Below are positions 24,401-35,662 of a stretch of 64,000 nt of DNA, one piece after another. A program made the translations under genes and the position numbers. The notes under the pieces are model-generated. The model worked only from the letters and a program-made list of their open reading frames with translations, did not search any database and was not told the origin of the DNA. This DNA is from Tamarix chinensis (taxonomy: Eukaryota; Streptophyta; Magnoliopsida; Caryophyllales; Tamaricaceae). Position 1 is the stretch's first letter. Each line of letters opens with the position of its first letter. The stretch spans positions 89,257,172 through 89,321,171 of the forward strand of contig CM060180.1 of the NCBI GenBank assembly GCA_030549775.1, in the 5' to 3' direction.

Positions 24401-27400
24401 CTTGAACCTATGGAAAGAGACATAACCATTAGGACCTAGGCTTGTTTCCAATAGTTCAATAAGAAACTAGGACTTTCAGCCACTAGCCCTATGATAATGT
24501 GCTAGGCTTCCTACATCAACCAAGAGTCCATTGAGAGGACCTAAAACGAGAACTAGTCTTCTTTTTAAACTTGACCTTGCAAGCAGCTGCCTTCATTTTA
24601 GGCTCTAGCTTTATCATATATGAAACCCTAGTCAAACTTCTTGAAAGAACTTGTCCAAGTTGACCCCTAAACATACCATAAGAATATACAATAACAAACT
24701 CTATTTTTTTAGCACCGCTAATGTTATTTAATTTATTTATTTATTGGTCGAACAAATCTAAATAATAGAAATAGAAAAAAAAAAAGTTTGATAGGCCTGG
24801 GCAACTTTGAGTGCAACTTGGACTAGCGTGGACATTATCGATGTTGTCAACTAGTGTGGATGATGGTGAAGCAAGGTCTATTAGTGGCAACATGAGATAC
24901 AATGTAGAGAACAATGACAGTGATGAGGGAGATTCAGTAGTGAAGCAGTGGGTTGCGGTGGTTTTATGGTTGAACTACGGACTTCAACAGTTGTTGAATC
25001 TCAACACTAGTTGGTGCGACGATTCTGCAAGGCAACTATGACGAGTGCAATTGGGTAGTAATGTCACAATGCGGTGCAAGTTGTTTTTGGTGCAATTGGT
25101 AGGGAGACGAAGGTTGTCTACCGGCTTAACTTGCTCTCAAATTGAATGCATGTAACGGAAATGATTGTTGAAGAGTAGATGCAACAAAAATCCCAACCAA
25201 AGAGGAGGCACAAAGGGTGGAATGAAGTGGTGATTCAACGGTGATGGAGGGTAGCAATGGCAACAACTAAGGTTAGGGTTTTGTGGCTAAAATTTATTAT
25301 ATTTTTGGTGATAGAAATTTGGATTCCCACAACTGAAAACGCCAAAAGAGGCATAAGTAATGGTCAACCTAGTAGGGGTGGAATGAGTTTGGGCTCTAAT
25401 AGCAAACTAATGCAAGGCTAAACTCTAGTCTTGCTGGGTTTATCAAACAAAACCCGAAAGGCGTCACACAAACATCAAAATACTCAACTTTTATTAATCA
25501 AAACACATCGATCAACATAAGCCCTAGGTCATAAATAGCGAAACCATTAGAAATGATAAACTTAAATAAGATTAACAAATATTCCTATTCCTAAAGGATA
25601 AATATAATAAATCCTAGTAAATAGTAAAAATATAATTGATAAGTAAACTACTAGTTCTAAGACATATGCATTAAGACTTTGGCCAACTTTCCAATAGTTT
25701 AGCACAATTATGGGCTATATGATGAGATGGCACATAGACTGCATCGATTGGTGTCTCCTTAGGCTAGCAGCTTGGTATGATTTTTATGTAAGTTGTGGGT
25801 TATAGCAACATAATTTGCAAGGAATGAAGTTTGGCATCAATACCTAACAAATGCAAAGATGATTTGAGAAGGATAGTTGGAGGACTAAGGAATGAAAAGG
25901 TGAAAAGAATAACTAGAGAAGGCAATAAGAGATGACTAGAAAGCAAAATAGAGAGACATAGCTTAATATTAATATTATTAAATTAGACCTTAGGTCAAAA
26001 ATGAGAATTGAAGAAAACAATGTGAGATGACAACTATAGAAATAGGGAGAGATAATATTATCCAATTCATTCAAGTTTGTTGCATAAACACAAGAACATG
26101 ACCCCATATGAACTAAAATATAAAATCCTAGGAGATAAATTCTAATGCTAATGCAATAATCTTAACAAATAATATCAATCCTAAGGGGTCATTTGGCATG
26201 AGGTGGAAAAGATCTCGTATTTCCGAAAAAAGGAAAATGAGTATTCTACAAAAAAAGTTCTCTTTTCAAAATACATTATATAAGAGATGCAAGTACAAGG
26301 ATATATTTTCACTCAAATTTACCCCCATACTAAACCCCCCATAAGTGATTATAAGATATATATCTCCATAATAATTATTCCTAAGCAAATCGTATTCACA
26401 AAATATCTAGAATTACATAATATATTAAGATACCCAACATCATAATAGATCCTTTATATATCTCCATAATAATTATTCCTAAGCAAATCGTATTCACACA
26501 ATATCTAGAGTTACATAATATATTAAGATATCCAACATCATAATAGATCCTTATCTTCAACTACATCACCAGTTCAGAAATTCAATACTGCTAAGTGCAT
26601 ATTAAATGCTGGAAAAGAGGAAAGAATCTGCAGAAACCATTAATATGAAGAACATGACTTTTGACTAAGAAGACAAAAATGCAAAATGCCAAGAGACATG
26701 AGAGAGAGATCCATAAGATTTCACAATTAAAATTTTGCATAATAAACAGGAAAATAAAATAATCAATGAGACAGCACTTGAACGAGAGAGTGAGAGAGAA
26801 GCATACCGGAAAATTCCTAGCAAAATACAGCAAATTTTCGAGCGAGATAAAGCCACCACCCCTTCCAGACAGGAAATTTGAGAACCAGTGAACAAGCTGT
26901 TAAAAATTAAAAATGTTCAATCAAGCCAAGGAATATCAAAGCACCTGAAGTCTGTTGAGGGATCTTTCCCTTGCCATCCCATTTCTTTCCACTGTTCAGA
27001 TATCAGACCATGAAGTTCTTCACCGGGAAATGCAGCATTCCACAAGGCTCTAAGAGCTTCCTGTGTATTCGGAAACCAATAATATGAGGATCGTAAAAAA
27101 ATCCAACCTACAGCCCACCATACAGCATAATAACAAGATTTATGGATAGCACAATATATCAATCGTACACTTCAAACCCAATCTCATTTGAGTTTCAAGC
27201 GACAAGGATAACTGTTATGATACCTGGTGTTCAGGATTGGAACTGTCATAGGAAACATCTATACGGCTCTGTAACCTTTGCAAGCACTCCTCCTAACAAA
27301 ATCCAAGACAAAGCAGAATCACTTGAGTCATAAAGTAACAGCCAAAACAATATACACCAAAGAGAAGCAGCAACCAATGCAAACTGGAACACAAAACCAA

Positions 27401-29062
27401 AACAAGTAAACCCAGCTCTTTCATAGCTTGTAAGACTTGATTGAGCTGGACAGCTATAGATCACATTCATTTTCTTTTACATTGGTTTTTTGTTCATTTC
27501 TCTATGGAATATTAAACCTTTTTCGCATGAATGAAGGATGTCCTTTCATTTTAGGTCCAGTCAGCTCATCAGACCAATAGCATAACACACTTTGCATCTC
27601 TTCAAAAGTGACTGACCAATGATGTAATGCATTTCCTTCTGATAGGGACTTGTGACAGATACAAAGAGAATTGAGTTAACCCTTTGTGGAAAAGCCAAAC
27701 AAAGCCTTAGGGTTCTTCCTATCTCTTTTTTATCCCTTTTTGGATCACCATAGCCTCTCTAGGAAACAACAGTGAAATGAAACTGCAAAGGCAAACAAAT
27801 TCCAAGAGTTTTTGGTTCTCTCTCATCTATCACAGTATTGCTAGGAATGACTTGTATGCAACCACGAGGGTCGGCAACATGCCGAAATGGATGAAAGAAT
27901 TAACCAAAAATAGAACCAGCAGTTGCCACCTAACATTTTTTTTCAAATCTTCAGTCCATTATGAGGGGGTAAAAAACACAGACAAACATATCCACTCAAA
28001 CATACTCTTCAACAATTAGCAAATATCCAATAAATGTCAAGGAAAAGCTTTCATTGAGAGTACAATGTACTTTAGTCAAAGTCCTAACAGACCTAACAAA
28101 TACATACACACAAGGAAATAGGGAACATAAGCTTTTAGTGCAACACGTAGAAAAGACTTTGATCAACCAGCTTTCAGAACATCTACCTGAACAGGAGACA
28201 AATCAAATGATTGACGGGCATCGCTTTCTCTTCTTTGAGCGCAAACACATGAAAGACCTCTTCCAAGCCAAGCAGCTGATCCAGCAACCACCTCAGCTAG
28301 GGGGGGAGAAAAGTCAGTCAAATATCCAGTAAACCAATTCACTAGTCATATAAAACAGATATAAGTCACTTCTGAAATTAATAACTACTTGCAATATGCT
28401 GCAAATGATTGAGCATGATTCCTAGTAGCTTGCATATACAGGATGATTCTATCGGAAGCAACTAATGTAGCATTTATCCATTATTTCCGACGGTACACAG
28501 GAAGGATGCTTAACCAGTAATCTCCAAAAAAAAAAGGAAATTCCAGGTAAAACAAGCTTTTCACAAATTACTTTACTATAAGGATAAATAAGAAAAATCC
28601 ACAAAATTAGCAATCACCGTTTCTGTATACCAACAAGGGCAGGCTGAAATTCATCTTTATTTCTTCAAAATCTTGAAAACACAACTTGAAGTATCAAAAG
28701 ATGCAGAACAATCCATTCAGCCTTTCTAATGTCATTCAGAATTTTGTGGCGAGTGGTGACGATAAATATCAACAAACTATGTCAAGGATACTTCTACAGC
28801 TGCTAAACTTGAGATATCACCGTGCAAATATAATAATAGAGAAATGAAAAACGTGAGGACCAAATACTCTCTTGACTAATATGCCTATTTCAAGATCTCC
28901 AGCTAAAACACAGCTTTGAAATAATAATGAAAAGAGAGTGACAATAATAGAAAATCAGCAAGCTCACCAGTCAAAATCATAACCAACTACTAAATATTAA
29001 CAGCTAGATTGTGAAGTATTTATTATTAGGTCCAAACCTCCACAGCCATCCATCTGCATAGC

Positions 29063-29093
<31 letters not shown>

Positions 29094-29202
29094 TACCAGA
29101 AGTGGAATGGCAAGTGTTGCCTCGGTCCAAGCCTTGAGAAATCCTTCGTACAGCAACGAATGAGCCACCACGGTCATCCATTTCCGCCAGAGTTTCAACC
29201 AT
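15465..29202 (-). CDS. ELMO domain-containing protein, nine exons
   Basis: Exons, in coding order: 29202-29097, 28296-28187, 27292-27224, 27060-26945, 26861-26807, 17223-17103, 16169-16122, 16044-15950, 15566-15465 (stop TAG). All eight introns begin GT and end AG; the joined length is 822 bases, 273 residues, in phase throughout. The product resembles plant ELMO-domain proteins of about 265-280 residues. Landmarks: MDDRGGSFVAVRRISQ near the start, SCVCAQRRESDAR in exon 2, EQWKEMGWQGKDPSTDFR then GGGF across the exon 4/5 junction, WEYPFAVAGVNITFMLIQML in exon 6, and LLDRQWLEMHASYMDFN in exon 8. Arg134 in the TDFRGGG motif corresponds to the arginine proposed as the GAP finger in animal ELMOD proteins; its codon is split by intron 4. 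ELMO proteins regulate small GTPases, but the plant substrate is not certain. Start: MVETLAE from 29202, or the second Met at 29181, which may be the conserved one. Intron sizes are 800, 894, 163, 83, 9583, 933, 77 and 383 bases. Confidence 0.93.
16480..16599. repeat. 60-bp tandem duplication in intron 6
   Basis: Two exact-length 60-base units (16480-16539, 16540-16599) share GATCATCTCAATC at the start and CAGGCTCACCCAGCAA at the end; the middle has diverged. Confidence 0.85.
17905..18320. mobile_element. Possible MITE in intron 5
   Basis: The left part has GGTTCATTTGGGGTGAATCA and the right part has 'CCCCATTTACCCCAAACC' followed by AAACGGAC, an inverted arrangement of the 'TTTGG(T)TTGGGGT' text found at ends of hAT-type MITEs. 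Terminal repeats are imperfect and no target duplication was found. Confidence 0.4.
19334..19554. mobile_element. 221-bp MITE in the gypsy 5' LTR
   Basis: The left end TTTCTCTTAGAATGTGATTT and the reverse complement of the right end TTTCTCTGGAATGTAACCTT form a long inverted repeat that continues to CCTAAATAA/CACTAAATAA at about 40 bases. The centre is AT-rich with an (AT)n run (19376-19394). Flanks share CTAAA. The insertion interrupts sequence that is continuous in the 3' LTR. Superfamily is uncertain. Confidence 0.7.
20885..21835. repeat. AT-rich AATAAT/ATTATT block within gag
   Basis: About 950 bases consist almost only of A and T: the left three quarters are rich in AATAAT and the right part (21718-21830) in ATTATT. 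Gag-like text stops before it (FKFTDYIIMLWD at about 20840-20875) and resumes after it (RRMNGQRLFETW from about 21865), so it is an insertion or an expanded microsatellite. CTGCACTAATAAG near the left and TAGCACTAATAAG near the right are similar direct motifs. No firm ends were found. Confidence 0.55.
21860..22350 (+). pseudogene. Gypsy gag fragment
   Basis: The frame reads MNGQRLFETWVEIKTVMRRF, ASSHYYHDLYKELQSLRQGS and SREDYFKEMEIA, the retrotransposon gag capsid pattern ('F.P.hY.rdLy.klQ.L.QG..sV.eY..E.E'). After stops and a frameshift it continues with LKRNGSTRQAQQLNSSSSWR and NWKKAEKATFPPK, the basic linker before the zinc knuckle. The zinc knuckle itself is not intact (HKCWWC only). Multiple stops make it non-functional. 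Confidence 0.8.
22900..23017 (+). pseudogene. Gypsy reverse transcriptase N-terminal fragment
   Basis: INHQIDFIS, then (frame-shifted) TYGSAPMEIRELQRESQD match the start of gypsy reverse transcriptase (family pattern 'PPLRGIEHQIDF.PGA..P....YR..P.E..ELQRQV.EL'). It stops at the MITE at 23026; the catalytic YxDD region is absent. Confidence 0.75.
23018..23399. mobile_element. hAT-like MITE, 366 bp, GC-rich core
   Basis: The element 23026-23391 begins CATACAAT and ends ATTGTATG (perfect 8-base inverted termini; similarity continues inward as AATMAAA...CCGCRATTRCG). It is flanked by the perfect 8-base direct repeat CTCAAGAT (23018-23025 and 23392-23399), the hAT duplication length. The inside is unlike the surroundings: many CpG-containing palindromic words such as CCGCAATTGCG, TATCGGCCGCAA, CGCGATATCGGCG and CACCGCGAC, plus a 10-base-period array. 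No coding capacity is credible; the 107- and 114-codon frames crossing it are translation of the repeats. Confidence 0.85.
23171..23270. repeat. 10-bp period array (NNCCGATATT) in the MITE
   Basis: Ten consecutive decamers of the form TNNCCGATAT, alternating TGGCCGATAT with TCACCGATAT or TTACCGATAT, so a 20-base higher unit is also visible. GGCC and ATCGGCCGAT cores are palindromic. Confidence 0.9.
23400..23640 (+). pseudogene. Gypsy integrase C-terminal fragment
   Basis: The frame reads YTKKANKGQKKVVFEPCDWV, then after a shift HASIHANVYKLDLLSEYN, and later FNVEQNLRT. This matches the C-terminal region of gypsy integrase ('KANKGRKKVVFEPGDWVW...NAYKLDLPGEYNVS..F....L.PFDV'). It follows the MITE directly, showing that the reverse transcriptase and integrase core are missing. 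Confidence 0.8.
24130..24400. repeat. Direct repeat, copy 1 (partner at 25410)
   Basis: Shares with 25410-25650 the ordered text TTTTATTAAT(G/C)AAAACACAT, GATCAACATAA, CTTAAATAAGATT/CCTAAATAAGATT, AACAAATATTCCTA and AAATCCTA...AAATAGTAAAAA. Distance between copies is about 1.28 kb. The nature of the pair (short LTRs or a segmental duplication) is not clear; no coding is seen in between. Confidence 0.65.
25410..25650. repeat. Direct repeat, copy 2 (partner at 24130)
   Basis: Same orientation as the copy at 24130-24400, with frequent substitutions and small gaps. A shorter look-alike (AAATCCTAGGAGATAAAT) occurs near 26125. Confidence 0.65.
26357..26552. repeat. 98-bp tandem duplication in intron 5
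   Basis: Units at 26357-26454 and 26455-26552 differ at only a few positions (for example CACAAAATATC against CACACAATATC and GATACCCAAC against GATATCCAAC), so the duplication is recent relative to its surroundings. Confidence 0.9.
29062..29094. repeat. (GA)n at the intron 1 donor
   Basis: On the coding strand a (CT)n run begins directly after the GTAC of the intron 1 donor. Length changes there could affect splicing of exon 1, but no effect can be read from sequence. Confidence 0.85.
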
Positions 29203-29719
29203 TACTGAATACTACCAACTCATCGCAGTCGATTGAAATTGAATAACTATGCCGGACCTCGAACACTCAGGAAGATCACCGATAAGAAATAACAATAGAG
29301 AAGATCTTCAAAAAGAAATAACAACAGAGAATATCTTCTCTTCTACCAACTCTATATATCTAGCTCTTTCAGATCCAAGAGACGACACAAAAGCAATTAA
29401 ATCAAAAGAAAAAAATGATAAACTAATGAAAGAATTGCTGCCTAACTTCTCTCAAGATATCACACGCCCCTCGAACTCCAAAACCAGCGATAAATTTTAT
29501 AAAAATGAGGTAAGACCGGAGCTGTTGTCAATCTCAATCTCACTCTACGACGAACTAGCACACTTTCTTGAAGAAATGCACCGGCGTTTAATAGAAGGAA
29601 GTCGGGCTAGGGCTTCGAGATCTGCAACAATGATCACCACTGCCAAACATCCACGAACAAACACACGGCTATTCTCTTCTTCTGCGTCTGCGTGCGCGAG
29701 TTTATCTCTTCCCTTTCGT

Positions 29720-29735
29720 GTCTATATATATTCGG
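29720..29735 (-). promoter_or_regulatory. Putative TATA box of the ELMO gene
   Basis: CTATATATATTC on the plus strand gives GAATATATATAG on the minus strand, about 520 bases before the start codon. A start of transcription near 29690 and a 5' UTR of about 490 bases would follow, possibly with an undetected intron. The region has higher GC than its surroundings, as expected near a host promoter. Confidence 0.45.
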
Positions 29736-29759
29736 AAGCGTCAGCATCTGTTCGCTAAG

Positions 29760-30365
29760 GATAGGACGGATAGCGGAAATTGATTAGACTAGCCAAATGG
29801 TTTTTTATTTCGTAATTAATTTCTATCATCTGTTTATTAGGGGGAGGGGGATGCTGCTACTTTTGAGTCGTGAATTATACTACTATGATTCTTTCCACAT
29901 GAAGTAGTGCGAACGGATTATAACCTCTACTGGCAAGGAATGATTGTCCAAATTGATGTCTAGTCTGTTCAATAAAAATCATTGATCTCTACTAACTCTA
30001 AAAAAGCGGGAAAGCTTCCAAGGCATGCAACGTGGTGGGCCTTCTCTGTCTTGCAATAATATATTTTTATTAGTTTAATGAAAAATCATCAAAATTACTT
30101 TTGTGTTCAAAATCTTTTTTTCCTTTTATCATTATTATTTTCTTTGTTCACAAATAAAAAGTAGTGCAAAATTTAGTGTTGGATCTTGGAGATTTTTTAT
30201 GAATTATTGACTATCCGGTTTTAAAGACTACCATATATAATGCTAGTCTTTTTATTTCATATAATATATAAATATTTTAAATTTATTTAGAGTTTATATA
30301 TTTTTTAAACAATAATTATATTTTGTAGATGTAATATATAAATAATAAAGTGCAATCAATCATAT
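29760..30365. other. No gene recognised
   Basis: Upstream flank of the ELMO gene, becoming strongly AT-rich from 30060 onward. Nothing identifiable. Confidence 0.4.
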
Positions 30366-30720
30366 CACTACTACAATATGAGAAATCAATAATGGTTTTT
30401 AAGGATCTTATACTTATATTATTACTATAAAATGAGAAATTAATAATAGTTACTATTTTAAATTTTTGTTGAATTAGCCATTGTTAAATTTTTAATAATA
30501 GTTAACTATCATTATTAAAAATCTCTTTTAATAATGGTTTTTACTTCATAACTATTATCAAAAATTCACTTTTAATTATAGTTATTAAGCTAAAATTGTT
30601 ATAAAAAATGCTTGTTTGTTAATGTTTGAGAATTATAATGATTATTAATAAAAATTGTTATTATAAATCTATTTAACAACATTTTTTTCTTTATAATCCT
30701 TAATAAAACCTCACTCCAAA
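30366..30720. mobile_element. Possible CACTA terminal region
   Basis: Starts CACTACTACAATATGAGAAA, resembling the CACTACTAGAAA-type termini of plant CACTA elements, and is followed by many subterminal repeats TAATAATGGTTTTTA/AATAATAGTTA in both orientations. A second CACTACAACAAAAAC lies at about 30893 in the same orientation. No opposite terminus or 3-base duplication was found. Confidence 0.4.
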
Positions 30721-31097
30721 AAAATTATTTTCTTCTGATCCGCATACACATATGTATATTCAAGATATACCAAATTTGCATATATCCCTAGAAATAATAA
30801 TTTGGTAGTATGTGCTCACAAAAATGAGTAGCTTAAGCTACAATTATATCTCAACAATAAAAATGAAATGCATGATGTCAACGAATTACATTACACTACA
30901 ACAAAAACATGTACATTGTTTTTCCCTTATTCTCCCATCCTTTAAGTTGTCGATAGTCATATTGCTCCTCAAATTTAGCCCTTACATGCCAATGAACAAT
31001 GACTATATGACACTAACTATATGAATCATGGTCTATAAATGAAGGGAGGATGACATGAAACATGAAAAAATATAGAAGTTTGAAGAATATTTAAATA

Positions 31098-31285
31098 CCT
31101 TAAACCCTCACTCGAAACTTGAAACCTAAAACCCTAACCCCTACACTACGACCCCAATTCCTTATCCTAAACCCAACACCCTACACCATTTACCCTAAAC
31201 CTTACAACATAAACCCTAAAATAAAAACCTAAAACCCCTAAAATAAGTGAAATAAAACCCAAGCCTAAAATAAGTAAAATAAACC
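31098..31285. repeat. Interstitial telomere-like repeats
   Basis: About 190 bases of degenerate CCCTAAA-type repeats (ACCTAAAACCCTAACCCC, CCCTAAACC, AAACCCTAAAATAAA). The units are irregular, so it is a short interstitial array or telo-box-rich DNA, not a chromosome end. Confidence 0.7.
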
Positions 31286-31399
31286 TAAAGCTTAAAATAA
31301 ATAAAAAATATAATTTGCAAGTAATAAACATTAAATACACACTTGGACATGTAGAGACTAATTTATGCCAACACATGCATGTGAATGTTATAGCCTAGC

Positions 31400-33440
31400 C
31401 CAACGATCTCTTAAAATTTATGTCAATTGTTGTGCTATTTCCGCATGCATACAGATTCGTTATAGCATTTCAAGATCGTATCCCATAGAGACTTCATAAT
31501 TGAGTATACCTCTTTACTATTTTAACTATGTAAATCTATATAAATTGGGGGTATGTTATCTGATAAAAAAGAATAATTATGAAAAGCTTTCTAAATTATA
31601 AATACTAAACAATAAGAGTGAAACCTAGGATCGAACTTCGGTCTCTGAATTAATAATCAATAATAAAACAACGTTTATGTCGTAAATTAATTCGCTAACT
31701 ATGGATACTTGGTCATATTATATTCAATAGCCTCTTTCAAGGTCTAAGAACATATTTAATATAATTTGTCGACTACTTTCATAAATCACAAATTAAACTA
31801 AACCCATTAAGCGTCATCAATTCTAAATTCCCTAAAAATTAAACATCTACTTTCGTGATTGCTTAAATTCCTATACACATGCTAATTTCTGATAATAATC
31901 TCAGTCTTTCAGTTGTATATTACATCTAAAGAGGTCAGATTTTGTCAAATCAACTTTACAATACTTAAATCTAACATATGCAAAAGTATAAACGAATCAA
32001 ACATACAACATAATACTTTAATTTATCATATTGATCACTAAAACGGTACCTAGTTCAATCCTAGAAAGGATATTACCCACTCATATTTTCAAAAGAAATT
32101 AACGAAATAAATAGCATTATAATCATAATAATAATACAAAGATACTAAGAAGAAGAAGAAGAATTAGATTGAATTAACTATAATCTGGAAGAGAACAATG
32201 TTGATTTCGAGTTGATTGTACTCGAATTACATAGTTGAATCTCTAGAAAAATCAAAACTAATGGAACAACAAATTACATAAAGCTAAAGCTCGGTAATGT
32301 GGGGTCTAAGCATGCCCTAAAACCTCCTCCTCTCTCTCCCTCCCTCTCTCTCTCTCTCTCTATCTATCCTTAAGAAGTCCTCGAAGTGTACCATGAAAAA
32401 TCCCATCACACTGGCCATATCAGGCACATAAATTGTAGGGAAGACCGTTACTACATAGCCTGGTTGTATAGTTTCTCAACTCTTGATAGTTTGGAATTGT
32501 GGATCCTGTACGACCGTGCAGGTCTAGCATGGCCTAACCGTGCAATATTTTAAGCCTCGACTTTTCAACTAAGAATTCCGCACGGCCATGCGATTCCATT
32601 TTCTTCGATATTAATAGGAGAGTGTTGCACGATTGTGTAGTTGGGTGTGCAGCCGACCATGTAGCTCCCTTTCCATGCTTCTTAAGGCTTTCTTGGCACA
32701 TCTTTGGCTCTCTTAGCTTCAATACACTTCTATAAACATGTTGGGTCGATGTACTCTCTTCCAAAGCTTTCCATACTAGGTCCTTTGCTCCAAAAATAAG
32801 TAATTATTTCATGGATTTGCTGTTTTTATGGGAATTCCTACAACACAAAGCTCAAGAAAGTAGTAGTGCAAATAATAGACTAGAACCATAGTAAAATATG
32901 TAAAAGAGATTAAATGAAGTCACAAAGCGAAGGTAAAGAGAGGTAAAATTATAGGAAATATTCACTTTATCATCAATTTCATACAATGCTTATCCCTCAT
33001 TTTTTGTATAGTTAAATTTATAAAACTACAAATTAAATTTAATTAGTTAGTAATTAAGTTAATTATATATCAAATATGTTATTATTCAGCTTGATAGGTT
33101 TTTTATGGATTAAGGAATATACCATTTTTGGATATATATTCTTATATCTATTTCTTAATATACCATCCATGAATTTGCATATATTGTAGCTATAATCATT
33201 ATTATTTGATTGTTATAAAAACTGTAAGATAAATGAATCCATGTAATCTACAAGTTTGTATTAGGTTTAGCTAATAATGATATATTAATTAAAATTAATA
33301 AGAGATGGAGAACCTTGAATTTCTGACCTCCATACACACATATTAAATATTCTTTAGATTTGGGGCACCCCTTCCGCTTTTTTTATGTCATCCATAGTGC
33401 CCTAATAGAGATTATATAGATGATTGTAACTATATTGGAA
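31400..33440. repeat. LTR-like region with CACGGCCATGCG-type motifs
   Basis: No gene is found. Between 32508 and 32670 the words CGACCGTGCAGG, AACCGTGCA, CACGGCCATGCGA, GCACGATTGTG and CGACCATG recur, a composition I associate with LTRs of some plant Ty3/gypsy elements. A (CT)n run lies at about 32330-32362. The text 'CCTAGGATCGAACTTCGGTC' near 31625 is also LTR-like. No ends or coding were found, so the class is tentative. Confidence 0.35.
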
Positions 33441-34033
33441 TATAACACACACACACACCCCACCCCTTAGAGGGGTGAATAGGTTTTACATAATAGTAAA
33501 ATAAAAATTTTGCACACAATGTAGAGTAGTTTAAGAGTAAATTATTCTCTACATCCACTACCAGGTGGTTCTCCCTTTTGCATATTGAAATAGCAACGTA
33601 TTTTTGTTGTTGATTGCTATTCTCTTGGTTTATAAGCCTTACAATCTCAATGACCCTCTAAAAAATGATTTACAACTTAACCTATATATATTCTCTAAAT
33701 TATCTATAAGAATCTCTCAAGAATGATAGACAAACATTCACTAACCCCTAGAAATGAATTTTGTAAAGTGTTTGTGATCACAAATGATTCTCACTAAGAA
33801 TACAAGATATGAAAGTGTAGAACTTTAGATGGGATGTAATCTAGCTAGAGTTAATAAGATATATTACAATTTAGGAGTAACTCTAGCTAAGAGAACTGAG
33901 AAAACTTTTTAATAAAAAATCAGACTTTAAAAATTTTGAGAGTTTGAATGAGCAATTGAATGATTTAAGAGTGGATGATTAATTGCACAATCAATGTAGT
34001 TGAAGAGTTGTTGTAGTAAATGCTAGGGGAGTT

Positions 34034-34044
34034 TATTTATAAAT
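34034..34044 (-). promoter_or_regulatory. Putative TATA box in the SIRE 3' LTR
   Basis: ATTTATAAATA on the minus strand, followed by AACTCCCC. Around 90 bases upstream the CGATTGG-like motif cluster begins. This is the expected layout of an LTR promoter. Confidence 0.5.
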
Positions 34045-35662
34045 CTCACACTCATTGTATAGTCATTAGATACAAAATCCTCAAAAATTTACATTGGCCA
34101 ACAGATAGAAAATCACCATTTAATACTCACTAGTTGATTGGTTTGATCGAACTAGTCAATTGGTTGTACAACTAATCGATCAGTGGTTCCAACCAGTCAA
34201 TTGATTATTTTCAGACCAAAAATGGAAAGTTACAATTGTATGAACCAATCAATTGATTTATTCAAACCAGTCGATCGATTTTACATAATACATGGTTGGT
34301 CCTTTAAACATATATGAACAGTATCATGGTTTGTCAATATCAATCGATGTGGTTATGAAACTAGTCAATTTTTTATACAAACCTATAATACCCCCAATTT
34401 TAGAACTAAAAATTTTCATTTTGAAGACAATGTGAAAGTGTTTAAAAGTAAAACTAAGGGATGTTATCGCCACATCAATTATGAAAGAAGTTTGATCATT
34501 ACCTAACCCATGCCTAATGCAAGGCAACATAAAATGAAGAACAATAAATGCATGCTCTACTATTACTTCAACAATACTAATAACAACAATGAGAATACTA
34601 ATATAGAGAAAATAGAGTATACAATGTTCAAATACAGGAACCAAAGCTAAGAGTTTAAATAACTAGAAGAACTAAAAACATTCTAACGTAGTAGGTAAAA
34701 ACCTCTAATCGGATAGTCTAACTCTTAACTAACATGGTAGGAATCAATACTCAACAAGATCATGCTTGGAATTATTAGACTTGTGCTTAATATCAAAAAT
34801 ATTCAAATGTGCTCCAAATTTTATAAATCAAAATATGGTAAGATTCTTGAAATTAAGAACTCAATATATGACATAAATGTCACAGAACATACCAAGCACT
34901 CAAAACTACAACAAATAGCATAATACCTTATTCATACTAGATATAAGAATTCCTTGCCTTAAAGAAAATCTTCTAGCACAAGTTACTCCTAATTTGATGG
35001 CTATCCACAAGTGTAACACCCTCGATTTTTCATAGCTAAAATTTTTTATTTACAAAAAAACCCATACACCAACCAAGTGGGAGGTGCTACTGTCATGATC
35101 AGTATAAGACTATCCCCAACTAATCTCATACCAACCACAATGCTAGAAAATTTAAACGACATTAATTTCAAATAGAAGATAAAATTCCAAAGTTACTAAC
35201 AATTCATAATTAAAACATAATGAGCAAATTCATAATCAATACAAAGATAGAAAATAAGTACATTAACAAGACCGCTATGGGAAAAATAAAGCGATCAATA
35301 CAACGGTGAGAAAAATAGGATAAGATGAGTTTGGACAACACTCCCTTAGACCCTAGGACAAGTCCCATAAGCCATCACTCAATCCCGTCCAATGCATTAA
35401 AGGCGTCAAAATCATCACATGCAACATCTCCTACCTATACCAACTCAGAAGGGCCACTACTCATGGGAATAGCAGCACCCATGAAAGGGGTTATTAGTGT
35501 GCTATGTACTGAGTAAAGTAACCATATGACTAGGAACATGCAAGTGCAAATAGACAAAAGGTGTATATAATACTTCATTTAGGTTCAACATCATTATTAA
35601 GACACAGGTTATTATTTCTGTCTTACACATCTCCCGGATTTTATCCATATGAGTACGGGACA

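Larger units (their letters stand above)
17224..26806 (-). other. Long intron 5 of the ELMO gene (9.6 kb)
   Basis: The donor is GTATGC next to exon 5 (26807) and the acceptor is ...TGCAG next to exon 6 (17223). It accounts for about 70 percent of the gene span and hosts the gypsy element and MITEs listed below. The remaining parts (17224-17900, 18320-19250, 24400-25400, 25650-26160) show nothing I can identify. Confidence 0.85.

Noticed and set aside
27777..28019. 80-codon plus-strand frame within intron 2
   Set aside because: Antisense to a well-supported intron and without any recognisable pattern.
29249..29758. 169-codon plus-strand frame next to the ELMO gene
   Set aside because: It lies over the inferred 5' UTR and promoter on the opposite strand; no recognisable domain. 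A real antisense gene cannot be excluded but has no support.
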